Shown in pieces: positions 16,399-24,668 of a stretch of 57,299 bases of DNA (its first letter is position 1; every line of letters starts with the position of its first letter). Source of the DNA: Lachnospiraceae bacterium (GTDB taxonomy: Bacteria > Bacillota > Clostridia > Lachnospirales > Lachnospiraceae); assembly GCA_017444015.1 (NCBI GenBank), contig JAFSXN010000109.1:1-57299 (forward strand). The letters run 5' to 3'. The position numbers and the translations under genes were made by a program. The notes beneath the pieces are model-generated. The model had not been told where the DNA came from and did no database searches. It saw only the letters and a program-made list of their open reading frames with translations.

Positions 16399-19165
16399 AA
16401 GCAGAACACGGGGAAGAAGCTCTGACTACGGCAGAGTAAGAGCGCAGAGATCCCCCGGAAAAAAAATAATCCCGATCCTGATTGTCGTTTTGGGGATCAT
16501 GGCAGCGGCAGGCGTTTTCTTTCGGGAAAATGTCCTGGCCTTGTTCAGTCCGAAAAAAGCTCTGACGCTTTCCGAGTATTCCGGATCCCGGGAAATAGAG
16601 AATTCGGTGCTTTTTGTAGGAACCTGGCTGATCAATCTGAACGGGATGACGGATGAGCTCTACGAAAAGGCCGTAGCAAGCGGAAGCGAGGCAGGGCAGA
16701 CCAATGTCTACTATAAATCGGAGCTTGCGGGAGGCTCCTGGTTTGATATTACCGGGGCGACGGGGCTTGCCGATATTAAAGATTCGGGACAGGCGGTTTC
16801 CTTTGATGAGATCGGCGGTCTTTATGTAAAATATTACGCGGATAAGAGCGGGATCGTAACGGATTTAAAGACCGGGGAGGTTATAAACCCCTTCGATATC
16901 CCGTCTGCCTACGATCTTAAGGAAATACCGGAGCTTGCGCCTCTCTGGGCGCATTTCACGCAGGATATCAACGGGGAAGAGATCACCGAAGAGGATTATC
17001 TGAAGAAAAAGAACTCCAAACGGGGCGGAACCCTTCGGAGCGATGTCTATACCTGGCAGTTAATGAGTACCTTTTTTTCGCTGAATCTGAAGGATTCGAC
17101 CACAGATGCCTACGATGCGGATCTGGCGAGACTGTACGCGGGTTATAAGACCTTAAGACAGGACGGGAAGGATGAGGAAGCGGAGACGTTATATGCCCTG
17201 ATGGCGGCGACAGATGCTGCCAGACGCGCGGTGATCCTTGATAAGCTGTCCGGCGGTGAAAATAATCTGTTAAGCGTTCTCTATGAGTTGGCAAACGGGA
17301 AATACTATACGTCCTTCGGGGATTTCCTAAATCCGGATACCGCGGAGGATGATTCCGCGGACAGCGATAAGGAGCCCTCGTATATTACGGAGCTCAGAAA
17401 TTCTTTTGAGCATGAGTTTTCCGCAGGCGAGGCGGCAGGCGATGACTGGTGGGGACCGCTGCAGAACGGTTTTGATGTGTTCGGTCTTATGGCAGCGGAA
17501 ACACAGGCTGACTTTGACGAGGATTCGGTTTCCTCAGACAGTGTTCCGAGGCCGGGCTTTTCGCCCGACGCGGAGCTTATAGAGGATATCAAATCCGCTA
17601 TGACAGAGACGAGAAACAGCTATGGAACCTGCCGTACAAAGGCGCTGTCCGACAGCGATTCGGTGTTAGGCCATGCCTATTATGAATATGCCAGACGGGT
17701 TATCGAGGAGGCTTCCAGCGCGGGTGTATCGGGCCCTGTGAATTATCTCAGAGATCTGATCAATATTAAAGAAGGAATCGTCCGTCACGCGCAGAGCGAG
17801 ATCAATCTTTTGGATACCTCCCTGTTAGGACTTGCGGAGGCTAAATTTGAAGCGGCTCTTACCTCCTCCCCGCCGGCCGAATACGGACAGGCGATTTCCC
17901 GGGGAGAGGGCGTTTCCTCTGCCGACGCGGTATTGGATCAGATGTATGCGGGGACGGAGGCCAGAAGGCTGGAACTGGAGTATCTGATCGAAGCCTACAG
18001 AGAGCGGGAGGCCGCGGCGAAGGTTCTGACCTATGTGGAGGGCTCGATCACATGGACGAACGAGCTGTATGACAAGCTTTCCGACGGAGCCTTTTCGGGA
18101 AAGGCAACGGGAGCTCTGGATAATCACATCAAGTGGCTGAAGGATCTGGCTAAGCAGATCAAGGCCTCTGATGCCAGTCTTCGTTCCGAACTGGATATGT
18201 TAAGTGATCAGAAGAAGGACCTGCAGAAGCTCAGAGATCAGGCGCTGGATCAGGGTAATCTCGGAGATGTAAAGGAGTACGATGCCGCAATCAAGGCTAT
18301 TGACGACCGGATTGCCGCTGAGGAGACCAGAACCGGAAGGAGCGCTGGCGATCAGCTTGCGGACGATATCCTGACGGATGCCCTGGCAAAGCTCTCCGAT
18401 GACCCGGAGGCGGATATTTCGGGGGCGCTCGGATCCCTTTCGGGAATGGGAGCGGTAAGCGCCCTGGAAACGATTAAGGACCGGGCGGAGAAGAACAATG
18501 CCTCGAAGGCCCAGACGGATGCCATAGCCGCAGCTCTCTCCGCAGCAAAGGGAAATGCCGGAAACGGGTTTCTTTCAAACGGACTGAAAAAAGATCTGAG
18601 TCCCGTTCTTGCGATGACAAGGGAGGAAATTCTTTCCGTTTTAGAGGATGAATTTGATGCCCCCGTAAAGAGTCTTTCCGACGAAGAGCTGGCTGTAGCG
18701 GCAGCGGCCGTATCGCGGTTTGCCAGAAACGGGAATATTGATTCTAACGGACTTTTGAAGGAGCTTACGGATCAGATGAAGTCCTCGAATAATATATATC
18801 TCTACGATCAGTATACCGAAAAGACACCCCGCTATGTAAGCCTGCCCGCCATCGGACGCGTTACGGGCTTTCGGTATCTCTACGATGATAAGAAGAATCA
18901 GGCGGGTCTTAATAAGGGAGCAAGCTCCCTTGCCTTTACCACCGGAAGCGATATCGTAATTCGAAACGCTTCAGATGAGCAGACTCTGCATTATCCGGCT
19001 GTTAAGGTAAAGGATCTCTATATTTCGGCGGATGACGCCTATGAACTGTTTTTTCTGCATGCCGAATACCTGACGGGAAGCGATCTGGCTCTCTGTCTGA
19101 CGGAAGCCATGGACGAAAAGGCCGCAAAGCTCCTTAAGGAGCTTACGGGAGAAAATGAAGAATAA
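16382..19165 (+). CDS. Membrane-anchored coiled-coil protein of unknown function
   Basis: The product is 927 residues from TTG 16382, chosen because GGGGAG lies 8 bases upstream; it overlaps the preceding gene by 17 bases. A basic N-terminus and one membrane helix (about residues 29-47) are followed by a large outside domain. A globular part extends to about 350. Long helical, coiled-coil-like stretches follow at about 510-660 (LELEYLIEAYREREAA, then LDMLSDQKKDLQKLRDQ), with further Ala-rich helical segments and a compact C-terminal domain. I do not recognise a family. Its position as the last envelope gene before the cap protein gene, together with its topology, suggests a structural partner of the TolC-like protein. 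Confidence 0.65.
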   Translation: MKRTNRSRTRGRSSDYGRVRAQRSPGKKIIPILIVVLGIMAAAGVFFRENVLALFSPKKALTLSEYSGSREIENSVLFVGTWLINLNGMTDELYEKAVASGSEAGQTNVYYKSELAGGSWFDITGATGLADIKDSGQAVSFDEIGGLYVKYYADKSGIVTDLKTGEVINPFDIPSAYDLKEIPELAPLWAHFTQDINGEEITEEDYLKKKNSKRGGTLRSDVYTWQLMSTFFSLNLKDSTTDAYDADLARLYAGYKTLRQDGKDEEAETLYALMAATDAARRAVILDKLSGGENNLLSVLYELANGKYYTSFGDFLNPDTAEDDSADSDKEPSYITELRNSFEHEFSAGEAAGDDWWGPLQNGFDVFGLMAAETQADFDEDSVSSDSVPRPGFSPDAELIEDIKSAMTETRNSYGTCRTKALSDSDSVLGHAYYEYARRVIEEASSAGVSGPVNYLRDLINIKEGIVRHAQSEINLLDTSLLGLAEAKFEAALTSSPPAEYGQAISRGEGVSSADAVLDQMYAGTEARRLELEYLIEAYREREAAAKVLTYVEGSITWTNELYDKLSDGAFSGKATGALDNHIKWLKDLAKQIKASDASLRSELDMLSDQKKDLQKLRDQALDQGNLGDVKEYDAAIKAIDDRIAAEETRTGRSAGDQLADDILTDALAKLSDDPEADISGALGSLSGMGAVSALETIKDRAEKNNASKAQTDAIAAALSAAKGNAGNGFLSNGLKKDLSPVLAMTREEILSVLEDEFDAPVKSLSDEELAVAAAAVSRFARNGNIDSNGLLKELTDQMKSSNNIYLYDQYTEKTPRYVSLPAIGRVTGFRYLYDDKKNQAGLNKGASSLAFTTGSDIVIRNASDEQTLHYPAVKVKDLYISADDAYELFFLHAEYLTGSDLALCLTEAMDEKAAKLLKELTGENEE

Positions 19166-19180
19166 GGAAAGGTTTATCAA

Positions 19181-19768
19181 ATGGCTGATTATCCGATCAT
19201 TGCCGATGTGAGCGCGTATATCGTAAGGACACTCAGGGAAAAGATGTGTCCCGAGCCGATTCCCTCACCGAATAATATAGAGATTTCCTCGCCCCTTTCA
19301 CAGGACGTGGATTATCTTGTAGGATTGTATCTCTACGATATCGTAGAGGACCTTCAGGTCACGACCCCGAGATTTGTCCAGAGGGGCCGGGCCGAGCTGC
19401 AAAAACCGCCCAGACCATTTGCTTTATACTATATGGTCTTTATAAACGGCTCCTCCCAGATGGGACTCAAGGCGCCGGATATACAGAAAATCATCGGCCG
19501 TGTGGCGCAGATTGTCAACGACAACAACTCCGTACGGCCCTCCGAGCTGCAGTCGTGGCTTACGATGGAAGAACCTCCCATAGTGCTGTCTCAGGCGAAG
19601 ATAAGCTTAGAGGAGAAGGTGCGGGTATGGCAGGCGATCAACAAGCCTTATCAGATCAGCCTGTTCTACAGGGCGGCGCCCGTATTTCTGTCAAGCGGCG
19701 AGATCATCGATACTCCGAGAGTTCTCGACGCGCAGTTCTCGCTGCATGTTCCGGGGGAAGATGTGTAG
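19181..19768 (+). CDS. CIS cap / tail terminator protein (DUF4255, Pvc16/Afp16-like)
   Basis: The 195-residue protein matches the DUF4255 (Pvc16 N-terminal) family: ADVSAYIVRTLRE at the start, SPLSQDVDYLVGLYLYDI, then PPRPFALYYMVF and YRAAPVFLSSG. Proteins of this family cap the distal end of the sheath and tube and end their polymerisation in eCIS particles such as Afp and PVC. Length is near that of the N-terminal domain alone. It opens the core structural cluster 15 bases after the envelope module, so both are probably on one transcript. This is one of the markers that separate eCIS loci from type VI secretion. Confidence 0.88.
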   Translation: MADYPIIADVSAYIVRTLREKMCPEPIPSPNNIEISSPLSQDVDYLVGLYLYDIVEDLQVTTPRFVQRGRAELQKPPRPFALYYMVFINGSSQMGLKAPDIQKIIGRVAQIVNDNNSVRPSELQSWLTMEEPPIVLSQAKISLEEKVRVWQAINKPYQISLFYRAAPVFLSSGEIIDTPRVLDAQFSLHVPGEDV

Positions 19769-19796
19769 TGTTCTTTATTGTTGCGTTGCAAGGATA

Positions 19797-19880
19797 GAAA
19801 ATCCTTACGGATTTTCATTATTGCCGAAAATATCTGAAGATATTTTCGGTCGTAATGAGTTTGCTGCGCAAACGTCATTA
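19797..19880. promoter_or_regulatory. Cluster of three hairpins upstream of the sheath segment
   Basis: Three successive inverted repeats fill the 132-base gap. GAAAATCC/GGATTTTC with loop TTAC lies at 19797-19816. CCGAAAATATC/GATATTTTCGG with loop TGAA is perfect over 11 pairs at 19824-19849. TAATGA-GTTTGC/GCAAAC-G-TCATTA is 12 pairs with one bulged G at 19853-19880. None is followed by a T-run, so they are not classical terminators. The SD GGAAAGGAGG follows at once. Transcript processing or stabilisation is more likely. Confidence 0.6.
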
Positions 19881-19900
19881 CTGGAAAGGAGGAGAAAAAA

Positions 19901-20737
19901 ATGGCGGCTTCCGCGGTGTTTGGATCAAGACTTGATCTTTTAGTGCGTCTGATCGATACAACGACAGGGGCTGCGGTAGAGGAAAGTAATGTAATGTTTT
20001 TGCGGGACGGTATACAGGTCCGGCCGGAGCCCAGAGGAGACGGGCAATATGTGTTCATCAATACAGGCAGGGAAGATTTTCTTATGCGTATCGTTGTTTA
20101 CGGGTTTGATGAGTACAGTACCTTTGTCGAATACGGGCTTTTAGACGAAAGACTGCCGGTTTGTGACGTATTCCTGATGCCATCTGAGAATACGTTTCGG
20201 GGTCAGACGCTGTTACGTTTCGAAGGAACTCTTCCTTTTCTTAAGACAATCGAAGCGGTAAGTCTTTCGAGAATGGTGTGTACCTTCAGCGCATACGAGC
20301 CGAAGAAAAGACTTTTGCAGGTATTTTCCGGAGGCGAGCGGTCGCATCTGGAGGAAAAATTCTACGGAATTCTTAACGCGGACAGAACAGGCTATGAAAA
20401 AATAGAAATAGAAAGAACGGTAACAGACCGGTCTGTCAGTCTGAAGAAGCCGATTACGGGAGAGTTTGCAGTCAATTCACCGATCACAAGGATCATCCAT
20501 GGAACGGTATCGAAAGATGGAGGATATCTCCTCAAGGTACGGGACGATGGAGAGGATCAGCGCTATATCGTGCGCTATGAGGTCGGAGAAGAGACACTGT
20601 TTCAAACGGTTGATTTCAGAGAGAAAGGAGTAAGGTTACATGACCCAGCTGGTAGCGATGAGCGGACAGGCACAGTGCAGCTTCGGGACGGGAGCGGTTC
20701 CGGTAAGGGTGACATCGAATCAGATGGTATTGGCTGA
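19901..20737 (+). CDS. CIS-cluster protein of unknown function with an N-terminal beta-sandwich-like domain
   Basis: The 278-residue product has an N-terminal segment (about residues 10-90) starting LDLLVRLIDTTTGAAV that resembles carboxypeptidase-regulatory or transthyretin-like beta sandwiches. The remaining beta-rich sequence is not recognised. It has no signal peptide. It lies between the cap protein and the PAAR-like tip protein, so it may be a particle component or assembly factor. The start at ATG 19901 has an excellent SD. The last 98 bases overlap the next gene, an unusually long overlap. The final 33 residues, rich in Gly, Asp and Ser, may be a by-product of a lost stop codon. I do not recognise its family. 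Confidence 0.6.
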   Translation: MAASAVFGSRLDLLVRLIDTTTGAAVEESNVMFLRDGIQVRPEPRGDGQYVFINTGREDFLMRIVVYGFDEYSTFVEYGLLDERLPVCDVFLMPSENTFRGQTLLRFEGTLPFLKTIEAVSLSRMVCTFSAYEPKKRLLQVFSGGERSHLEEKFYGILNADRTGYEKIEIERTVTDRSVSLKKPITGEFAVNSPITRIIHGTVSKDGGYLLKVRDDGEDQRYIVRYEVGEETLFQTVDFREKGVRLHDPAGSDERTGTVQLRDGSGSGKGDIESDGIG

Positions 20738-21023
20738 GGGAAAGCCCGCGGCGACTATCATGGATGCGACTACGGCGAACGTTGGCCCTTTTGGGATGTG
20801 CAGGACAATGACGAACCCGGCGGTAGCGGCAGCTACGGCAGCGGCGATGGGAGTTCTGACCCCTGTGCCCTGCGTTCCGGTTACGGTCAGCTGGATCCCG
20901 ATGCATCCCAAGGTGTTGATCGGCGGAAAGCCCTGCCTGACGCAGGACTGTAAGCTCCTATGCGCCTGGGCGGGACAGATTTCCATCACCTCTCCGGGAC
21001 AGACAAAAACACAGGTTTCATAA
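20640..21023 (+). CDS. PAAR-like spike tip protein (DUF4280)
   Basis: This 127-residue protein fits DUF4280 (PF14107), a PAAR-like family. Signs are an early Cys (QAQCSFG), the MDATTANVGPFGMC segment, a Pro/Cys pair (VPCVPV) and the C-terminal IGGKPCLTQDCKLLCAWAGQ. PAAR-like proteins form the sharp tip on the central spike of contractile systems, often binding a metal with Cys/His, and can help carry effectors. The SD GAAAGGAG lies about 9 bases before ATG 20640, inside the previous gene. Being placed just before the sheath gene differs from Afp and PVC, where the PAAR gene is near the baseplate genes. Confidence 0.85.
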   Translation: MTQLVAMSGQAQCSFGTGAVPVRVTSNQMVLAEGKPAATIMDATTANVGPFGMCRTMTNPAVAAATAAAMGVLTPVPCVPVTVSWIPMHPKVLIGGKPCLTQDCKLLCAWAGQISITSPGQTKTQVS

Positions 21024-21062
21024 AACGAAATTAATCTCAAAAACAGAGAAAGGAAGATAAAG

Positions 21063-22763
21063 ATGGCAGAATATTTATCACCCGGTGTGTACGTTGAGGA
21101 ATATGATAATTCTCCGCGGAGCATAGAGGGAGTAGGAACAAGCACCGCAGGCTTTGTCGGTGTCGCGGAAAAGGGCCCGGTAGAGGGCGCGCCGCAGCTT
21201 GTTACAAATTTTAAGAGTTTTACAACGCAGTATGGCGGATTTTTAAGTGAATTCGCCTATGGTGGGTACCGGTTTCTCGCAAACAGCGTAGAGCAGTTCT
21301 TCGCTAACGGCGGAACCAGGTGCTTTGTAATGAGAGTTGCTCCGCCGGATGCTGTGGCGGCAAAGGCGGAAAAGGGCATTTTGACGGTAGAGGCGAAGAA
21401 TCCTGGTTCATGGGGGAACAAAATACAGGTGACGTTAAGTACCGCCAAAAGGCATAAGTTTCAGCTGATCGCGAAGTCGGAGACAGGCTTTGTCGCAAAA
21501 AGCGTTGACGGCTTGCGTGAGGGCGATATTGTTGAGTATGAGGGAACCTTTACAAGGGTCCGCACGATCTTTGACCGTACCGTTACCTTTGAGGACGAGC
21601 TTCCGGATAAGGTAGTGGACGATTCCATCATACCCAAGTCGGTTCTCTACCTGATCAACACGGATTTAAGCGTCCGGTACGGAGATGAGGCGGAGACCTA
21701 TACGGATCTGAGCTTTAACGTCTCTTCGCCCCGTTATATCGCTTCGATTCTTTCCGGAAGCGAACTGGTTAATCTGACGGCAGAGCAGCTTCAGGAGGCC
21801 GGGAACCCGGTAGAGGCAATCTTCGGTGAAGAGAATGAAAGCGGTGCTTTCTTCTTAGAGGGGGGAAGCGACGGATCGGTAGGCAAGATCAATGCCGGAA
21901 CCTTTATCGGACAGGACGGGGGACCCGGCAAGAGGACAGGTATCCAGGCGTTTATGGAAAACAATCTGGTCAGTATGATCGCCGTTCCGGGAATCACCAG
22001 CCCTGAGGTTACGGTGGCGCTGGTTACCCATTGTGAGAATATGCGGAGCCGTTTCGCGGTTCTCGATATGCCGGGAGACCTTTATAAGACCGCGGATCTC
22101 GTAAAGCATCGCGGGATCGTGGATTCTACCTACGCGGCAATGTATCATCCCTGGATCCAGGTTTTTGACCGCTCCTCCAATAAGTCGGATTATATTCCGC
22201 CTTCGGGAGCTGTCATGGGGATTTACGCCAGAACCGATGTAAACCGCGGCGTTCATAAGGCGCCCGCGAATGAGGTCGTGTTCTGTACAGGGTTAAAAAC
22301 CTTTTATTCAAAAGAGGAGCAGGATATCTTAAATCCCGAGGGAGTAAATCTGATAAGGGCAATCCCGGGACAGGGGATAAGAATCTGGGGCGCGCGTACC
22401 GCCTCTTCCAACGCCTCCTTTAAATATGTCAATGTACGCAGACTCTTCATCTTCGTGGAGGAGAGCATTAAAGCGAATACCAACTGGGTTGTATTTGAAC
22501 CCAACGACGCTACGCTCTGGCAGAGAGTCGAACTTTCTATTTCGGGCTTTTTGGACGGTCTGTGGAGGAACGGGATGCTTGCGGGAGATTCTCCGGCAAC
22601 CAGCTATTTCGTTGAAGTAGGTCCGCAGACGATGACGAGGGACGATATCAACAACGGCAGACTGATCTGTAATATCGGTATCGCGCCTTCCAAGCCTGCT
22701 GAATTCGTCATCTTCCGTCTGACGCAGTTTACGGCGGAAGCAGGCGGCGGAGAAGAGGGTTAA
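21063..22763 (+). CDS. Contractile sheath protein
   Basis: The 566-residue product starts EYLSPGVYVEEYD, the hallmark of phage and CIS sheath proteins, and continues with STAGFVGVAEKGP and a loop region (about residues 95-250) that matches no conserved core. The C-terminal sheath domain contains AVPGITSPEV, PPSGAVMGIYARTD, GIRIWGARTAS, KYVNVRRLFIFVEESI and VVFEPND. Sheath subunits polymerise around the tube and drive it out on contraction. Only one sheath gene is visible, whereas Afp and PVC have two or three paralogues. It has a strong SD (AGGAAG) and follows the PAAR gene by 39 bases. High expression is expected. Confidence 0.96.
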   Translation: MAEYLSPGVYVEEYDNSPRSIEGVGTSTAGFVGVAEKGPVEGAPQLVTNFKSFTTQYGGFLSEFAYGGYRFLANSVEQFFANGGTRCFVMRVAPPDAVAAKAEKGILTVEAKNPGSWGNKIQVTLSTAKRHKFQLIAKSETGFVAKSVDGLREGDIVEYEGTFTRVRTIFDRTVTFEDELPDKVVDDSIIPKSVLYLINTDLSVRYGDEAETYTDLSFNVSSPRYIASILSGSELVNLTAEQLQEAGNPVEAIFGEENESGAFFLEGGSDGSVGKINAGTFIGQDGGPGKRTGIQAFMENNLVSMIAVPGITSPEVTVALVTHCENMRSRFAVLDMPGDLYKTADLVKHRGIVDSTYAAMYHPWIQVFDRSSNKSDYIPPSGAVMGIYARTDVNRGVHKAPANEVVFCTGLKTFYSKEEQDILNPEGVNLIRAIPGQGIRIWGARTASSNASFKYVNVRRLFIFVEESIKANTNWVVFEPNDATLWQRVELSISGFLDGLWRNGMLAGDSPATSYFVEVGPQTMTRDDINNGRLICNIGIAPSKPAEFVIFRLTQFTAEAGGGEEG

Positions 22764-22784
22764 GACCTTTCCGTGGCAACAGAT

Positions 22785-22800
22785 TACGGAGAGATCCGTA
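22785..22800. promoter_or_regulatory. Short hairpin between sheath and tube genes
   Basis: TACGGA/TCCGTA with loop GAGA forms a perfect 6-pair stem in the 74-base gap. It is small and lacks a T-run. It may slow or stabilise the transcript between sheath and tube genes, but could be chance. Confidence 0.3.
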
Positions 22801-22837
22801 GTTCAAAATAATACGATAATAGAAAGGATGATTAATT

Positions 22838-23335
22838 ATGGCTGCTACTCCATATGAAACCAACGGTTCAGCATATCCGTTGACGAAGATGAATTTTTTA
22901 GTCACCGTTCCGAGTATCGCGGGAACGGCGGCTTTCAGTGAGATTACCGGAATAGAAAGCTCTGTAGATGTAATCGAATTCAGACAGGGCAACTCCGGCT
23001 CGCTTGCTCCCGTAAAGCTGCCGGGTCTGGTAAAGCACGGTAACGTTACCCTGCGTATGGGCTATGTTGCCGACAATGCGTTTAAGACCTGGATTCAGGA
23101 CTGCGTCAGTGAGACCCGTGAGGCAATCAAGCGTTATGATGTAACCATCGAGCTGATCGATATCAACAACGGCGCGCCGAAGCAGGCTGTAACCTCGAAT
23201 GTCGGCAATAAGATCTGGACGCTGACTAACGCCTGGGTGGCAAAGTATAATGCCCCCGACCTTGACGCGAAGACTTCGGATGTCGCGATCGAAAGTGTTG
23301 AGATCGCTTACGAGGAGCTTGTTATTCCGAACTAA
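22838..23335 (+). CDS. Main tube (inner tail tube) protein
   Basis: This 165-residue protein belongs to the gp19/T4-like tail tube family. It shows NFLVTVPSIAGTAAFSEITGIESSVDVIEFRQG (given in parts: FLVTVP, FSEITGIES, EFRQG), then VKLPGLVKHGNVTLRMG and a C-terminal IESVEIAYEEL. Hexamers stack to form the channel inside the sheath. Length is typical (about 145-170 residues). It follows the sheath gene directly, as usual, and ends just before a 258-base gap full of hairpins. A good SD (GAAAGGATG) precedes ATG 22838. This should be one of the two most abundant products of the locus. Confidence 0.95.
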   Translation: MAATPYETNGSAYPLTKMNFLVTVPSIAGTAAFSEITGIESSVDVIEFRQGNSGSLAPVKLPGLVKHGNVTLRMGYVADNAFKTWIQDCVSETREAIKRYDVTIELIDINNGAPKQAVTSNVGNKIWTLTNAWVAKYNAPDLDAKTSDVAIESVEIAYEELVIPN

Positions 23336-23349
23336 AGTAAAGAGGAAAT

Positions 23350-23549
23350 GATTCGTTCCAAAAAGCGGAACGAATCGCTTCAAGCTAAAGCTTGGAGCTA
23401 AGCGCACGATTTGCAAAGCAAATCGGCGCAGTCATTAATCTTACGAGCCCGCAAGCCTTAAGCCTGTCCGATGTACACGGAAAGGCATTCGGCGGAAACT
23501 GCGCAAACTCCGCCGTACACCGGGTGCGCAACCGGAAATACGGTTTGCG
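23350..23549. promoter_or_regulatory. Hairpin-rich intergenic region after the tube gene
   Basis: The gap 23336-23593 has no gene that I can support but is crowded with inverted repeats. GATTCGTTCC/GGAACGAATC lies at 23350-23376. GCTTCAAGC/GCTTGGAGC with loop TAAA (one G-U pair) lies at 23377-23398. GCGC-A-CGATTTGC/GCAAATCG-GCGC with loop AAA lies at 23402-23429. GGCGGA/TCCGCC lies at 23491-23514, and CGCAACCG/CGGTTTGCG near 23528-23549. The first three abut each other. No T-run follows any of them. They could protect the 3' end of the sheath-tube message and reduce read-through to the minor components. Confidence 0.6.
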
Positions 23550-23593
23550 GGTTCTCTAAGGTTTATGAATTGTAAAGGAGTTTTAAGGGTATT

Positions 23594-23962
23594 ATGGAAA
23601 TTCAGACAGTTTATGATTTTACGCTCCCGAAGGGGTATCTGGATACCTCCGGGGTACTCCACAAAAGGGGGAAGATGCGGCTTGCCACCGCAGGGGATGA
23701 GATCGGGGCGACAAGAGACCCGAGAGTTCTTCAGAATCCGTCCTATCTGACTATTGTGATCCTCTCCAGAGTCATTACCGAGATCGAGGGAGTGGACGTC
23801 ATTACCGCTACCCATATCGAGAGGCTGTTTACCGCGGATCTTGCGTATTTACAGGATATGTACCAGCGGATCAACGATATCGAGCCTCCGGTACTGACGG
23901 CAGTCTGTCCGGATTGCGGAAAGACCTTTACGGTACCGCTAAATTTTACCGGGGAGGGATGA
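23594..23962 (+). CDS. Phage-tail assembly protein (CIS type) with a C-terminal CxxC
   Basis: The 122-residue product shows the signature of the small tail-assembly proteins found beside tube genes in eCIS and related phages: FTLPKGYLD, HKRGKMRLATAGDEI, DPRVLQNPSYLTIVILSRVI and a middle segment ending LYxxD-type YLQDMYQRIN. A single CPDCGKTF near the C-terminus gives only two Cys, half of a zinc ribbon, so metal binding would need a dimer. Likely role: chaperone or adaptor in tube or baseplate assembly. The start ATG 23594 is preceded by AGGAG at some distance and AAGGGT closer. Its last bases overlap the next gene (ATGA). Confidence 0.75.
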   Translation: MEIQTVYDFTLPKGYLDTSGVLHKRGKMRLATAGDEIGATRDPRVLQNPSYLTIVILSRVITEIEGVDVITATHIERLFTADLAYLQDMYQRINDIEPPVLTAVCPDCGKTFTVPLNFTGEG

Positions 23963-24162
23963 GGCTCTACCCTGAGGAGGAGCTTTACAGGGAAATGTCC
24001 TTTATATCGTACTATTTCCACTGGAGCGAGTCGAATGTGTTAGGACTCGCGCACCGGGAGCGCAGGAGATGGTGCAGCGAAATATCCGGCATTAATGCCG
24101 CTCTCAATCCCTCAAAGGACAAAAAAGAAAAAAGCATTCTGGAAATGACGGCAACGAGATAG
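23959..24162 (+). CDS. Small DUF6760-like CIS protein
   Basis: The 67-residue protein starts at ATG 23959, in an ATGA overlap with the preceding stop. A longer frame from 23914 exists, but the added residues are encoded inside the preceding gene. The conserved core is YPEEELYREMSFISYYFHW followed by HRERRRWCSEISGIN, the pattern of DUF6760 proteins found in eCIS clusters between the tube genes (Afp6 position). The role is unknown, probably assembly. It is followed at 35 bases by the second tube-like gene. Confidence 0.75.
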   Translation: MRLYPEEELYREMSFISYYFHWSESNVLGLAHRERRRWCSEISGINAALNPSKDKKEKSILEMTATR

Positions 24163-24196
24163 GAACCGTTTCATTCACAGGCACAGAGGAGTTCAG

Positions 24197-24658
24197 ATGT
24201 TAGAATTGATCAAATCCACACCGACCATGGCCTTTTCCTTTTCCCTGCAGGTAGAAGGTTTTTTTGAGATGCCTCTCAAATCGGTAAGGGTTTTTTCCAA
24301 GGAAAATGAATATGATTACTATCAGGAGGGAGGCTTGAACGACTATGTTCATATGCTCAGAAAGCCTGTCAGCAAGCCCTTTACCTTCCAGGTAGAACGC
24401 TATGTAGGCGTATCCGAGCAGCAGGGAATCGGGACGCCGGTAGATCCGCTGCTTTTGGGAACGGAGTTAGCGCTGCCCCTGCTCTTAAATATTTTCCCTC
24501 CCGGAAAGAGCGGGCTTTTAAATATTAAGAGAAGCTATGTTTTTACGGGCTGTGTGGTCATCGGAAAGGATTTCGGGGAGTTAGATGCCGAGCAGAGCAG
24601 GATCCTTACAGAGACGACGACCATCGCCTACCGCGAGCTGTTTATCATAAATATATAG
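24197..24658 (+). CDS. Second tube-like protein (Afp5-type, tube initiator)
   Basis: This 153-residue protein is of the tail tube fold family but distinct from the main tube: FSFSLQVEGFFEMPLKSVRVFSKENEYDYYQEGGLNDY (seen in parts, with YYQEGGLNDYVHMLRKP most diagnostic), then FTFQVERYVG and a C-terminal AYRELFIINI. In Afp and PVC a tube paralogue in this position joins the baseplate hub to the main tube. SD GAGGAG lies 5 bases upstream of ATG 24197. Length is normal for the family. Assignment is strong, while the initiator role is inherited from Afp5/Pvc5. Confidence 0.85.
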   Translation: MLELIKSTPTMAFSFSLQVEGFFEMPLKSVRVFSKENEYDYYQEGGLNDYVHMLRKPVSKPFTFQVERYVGVSEQQGIGTPVDPLLLGTELALPLLLNIFPPGKSGLLNIKRSYVFTGCVVIGKDFGELDAEQSRILTETTTIAYRELFIINI

Positions 24659-24668
24659 GGGGCTTTTT

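Noticed and set aside
23350-23549. Rho-independent terminators after the tube gene
   Set aside because: The stems are clear but none is followed by a T-run, and the structural genes continue in the same direction.
23594-23962. Complete zinc ribbon
   Set aside because: Only one CxxC pair is present in the protein, so a full four-ligand site cannot form within one chain.
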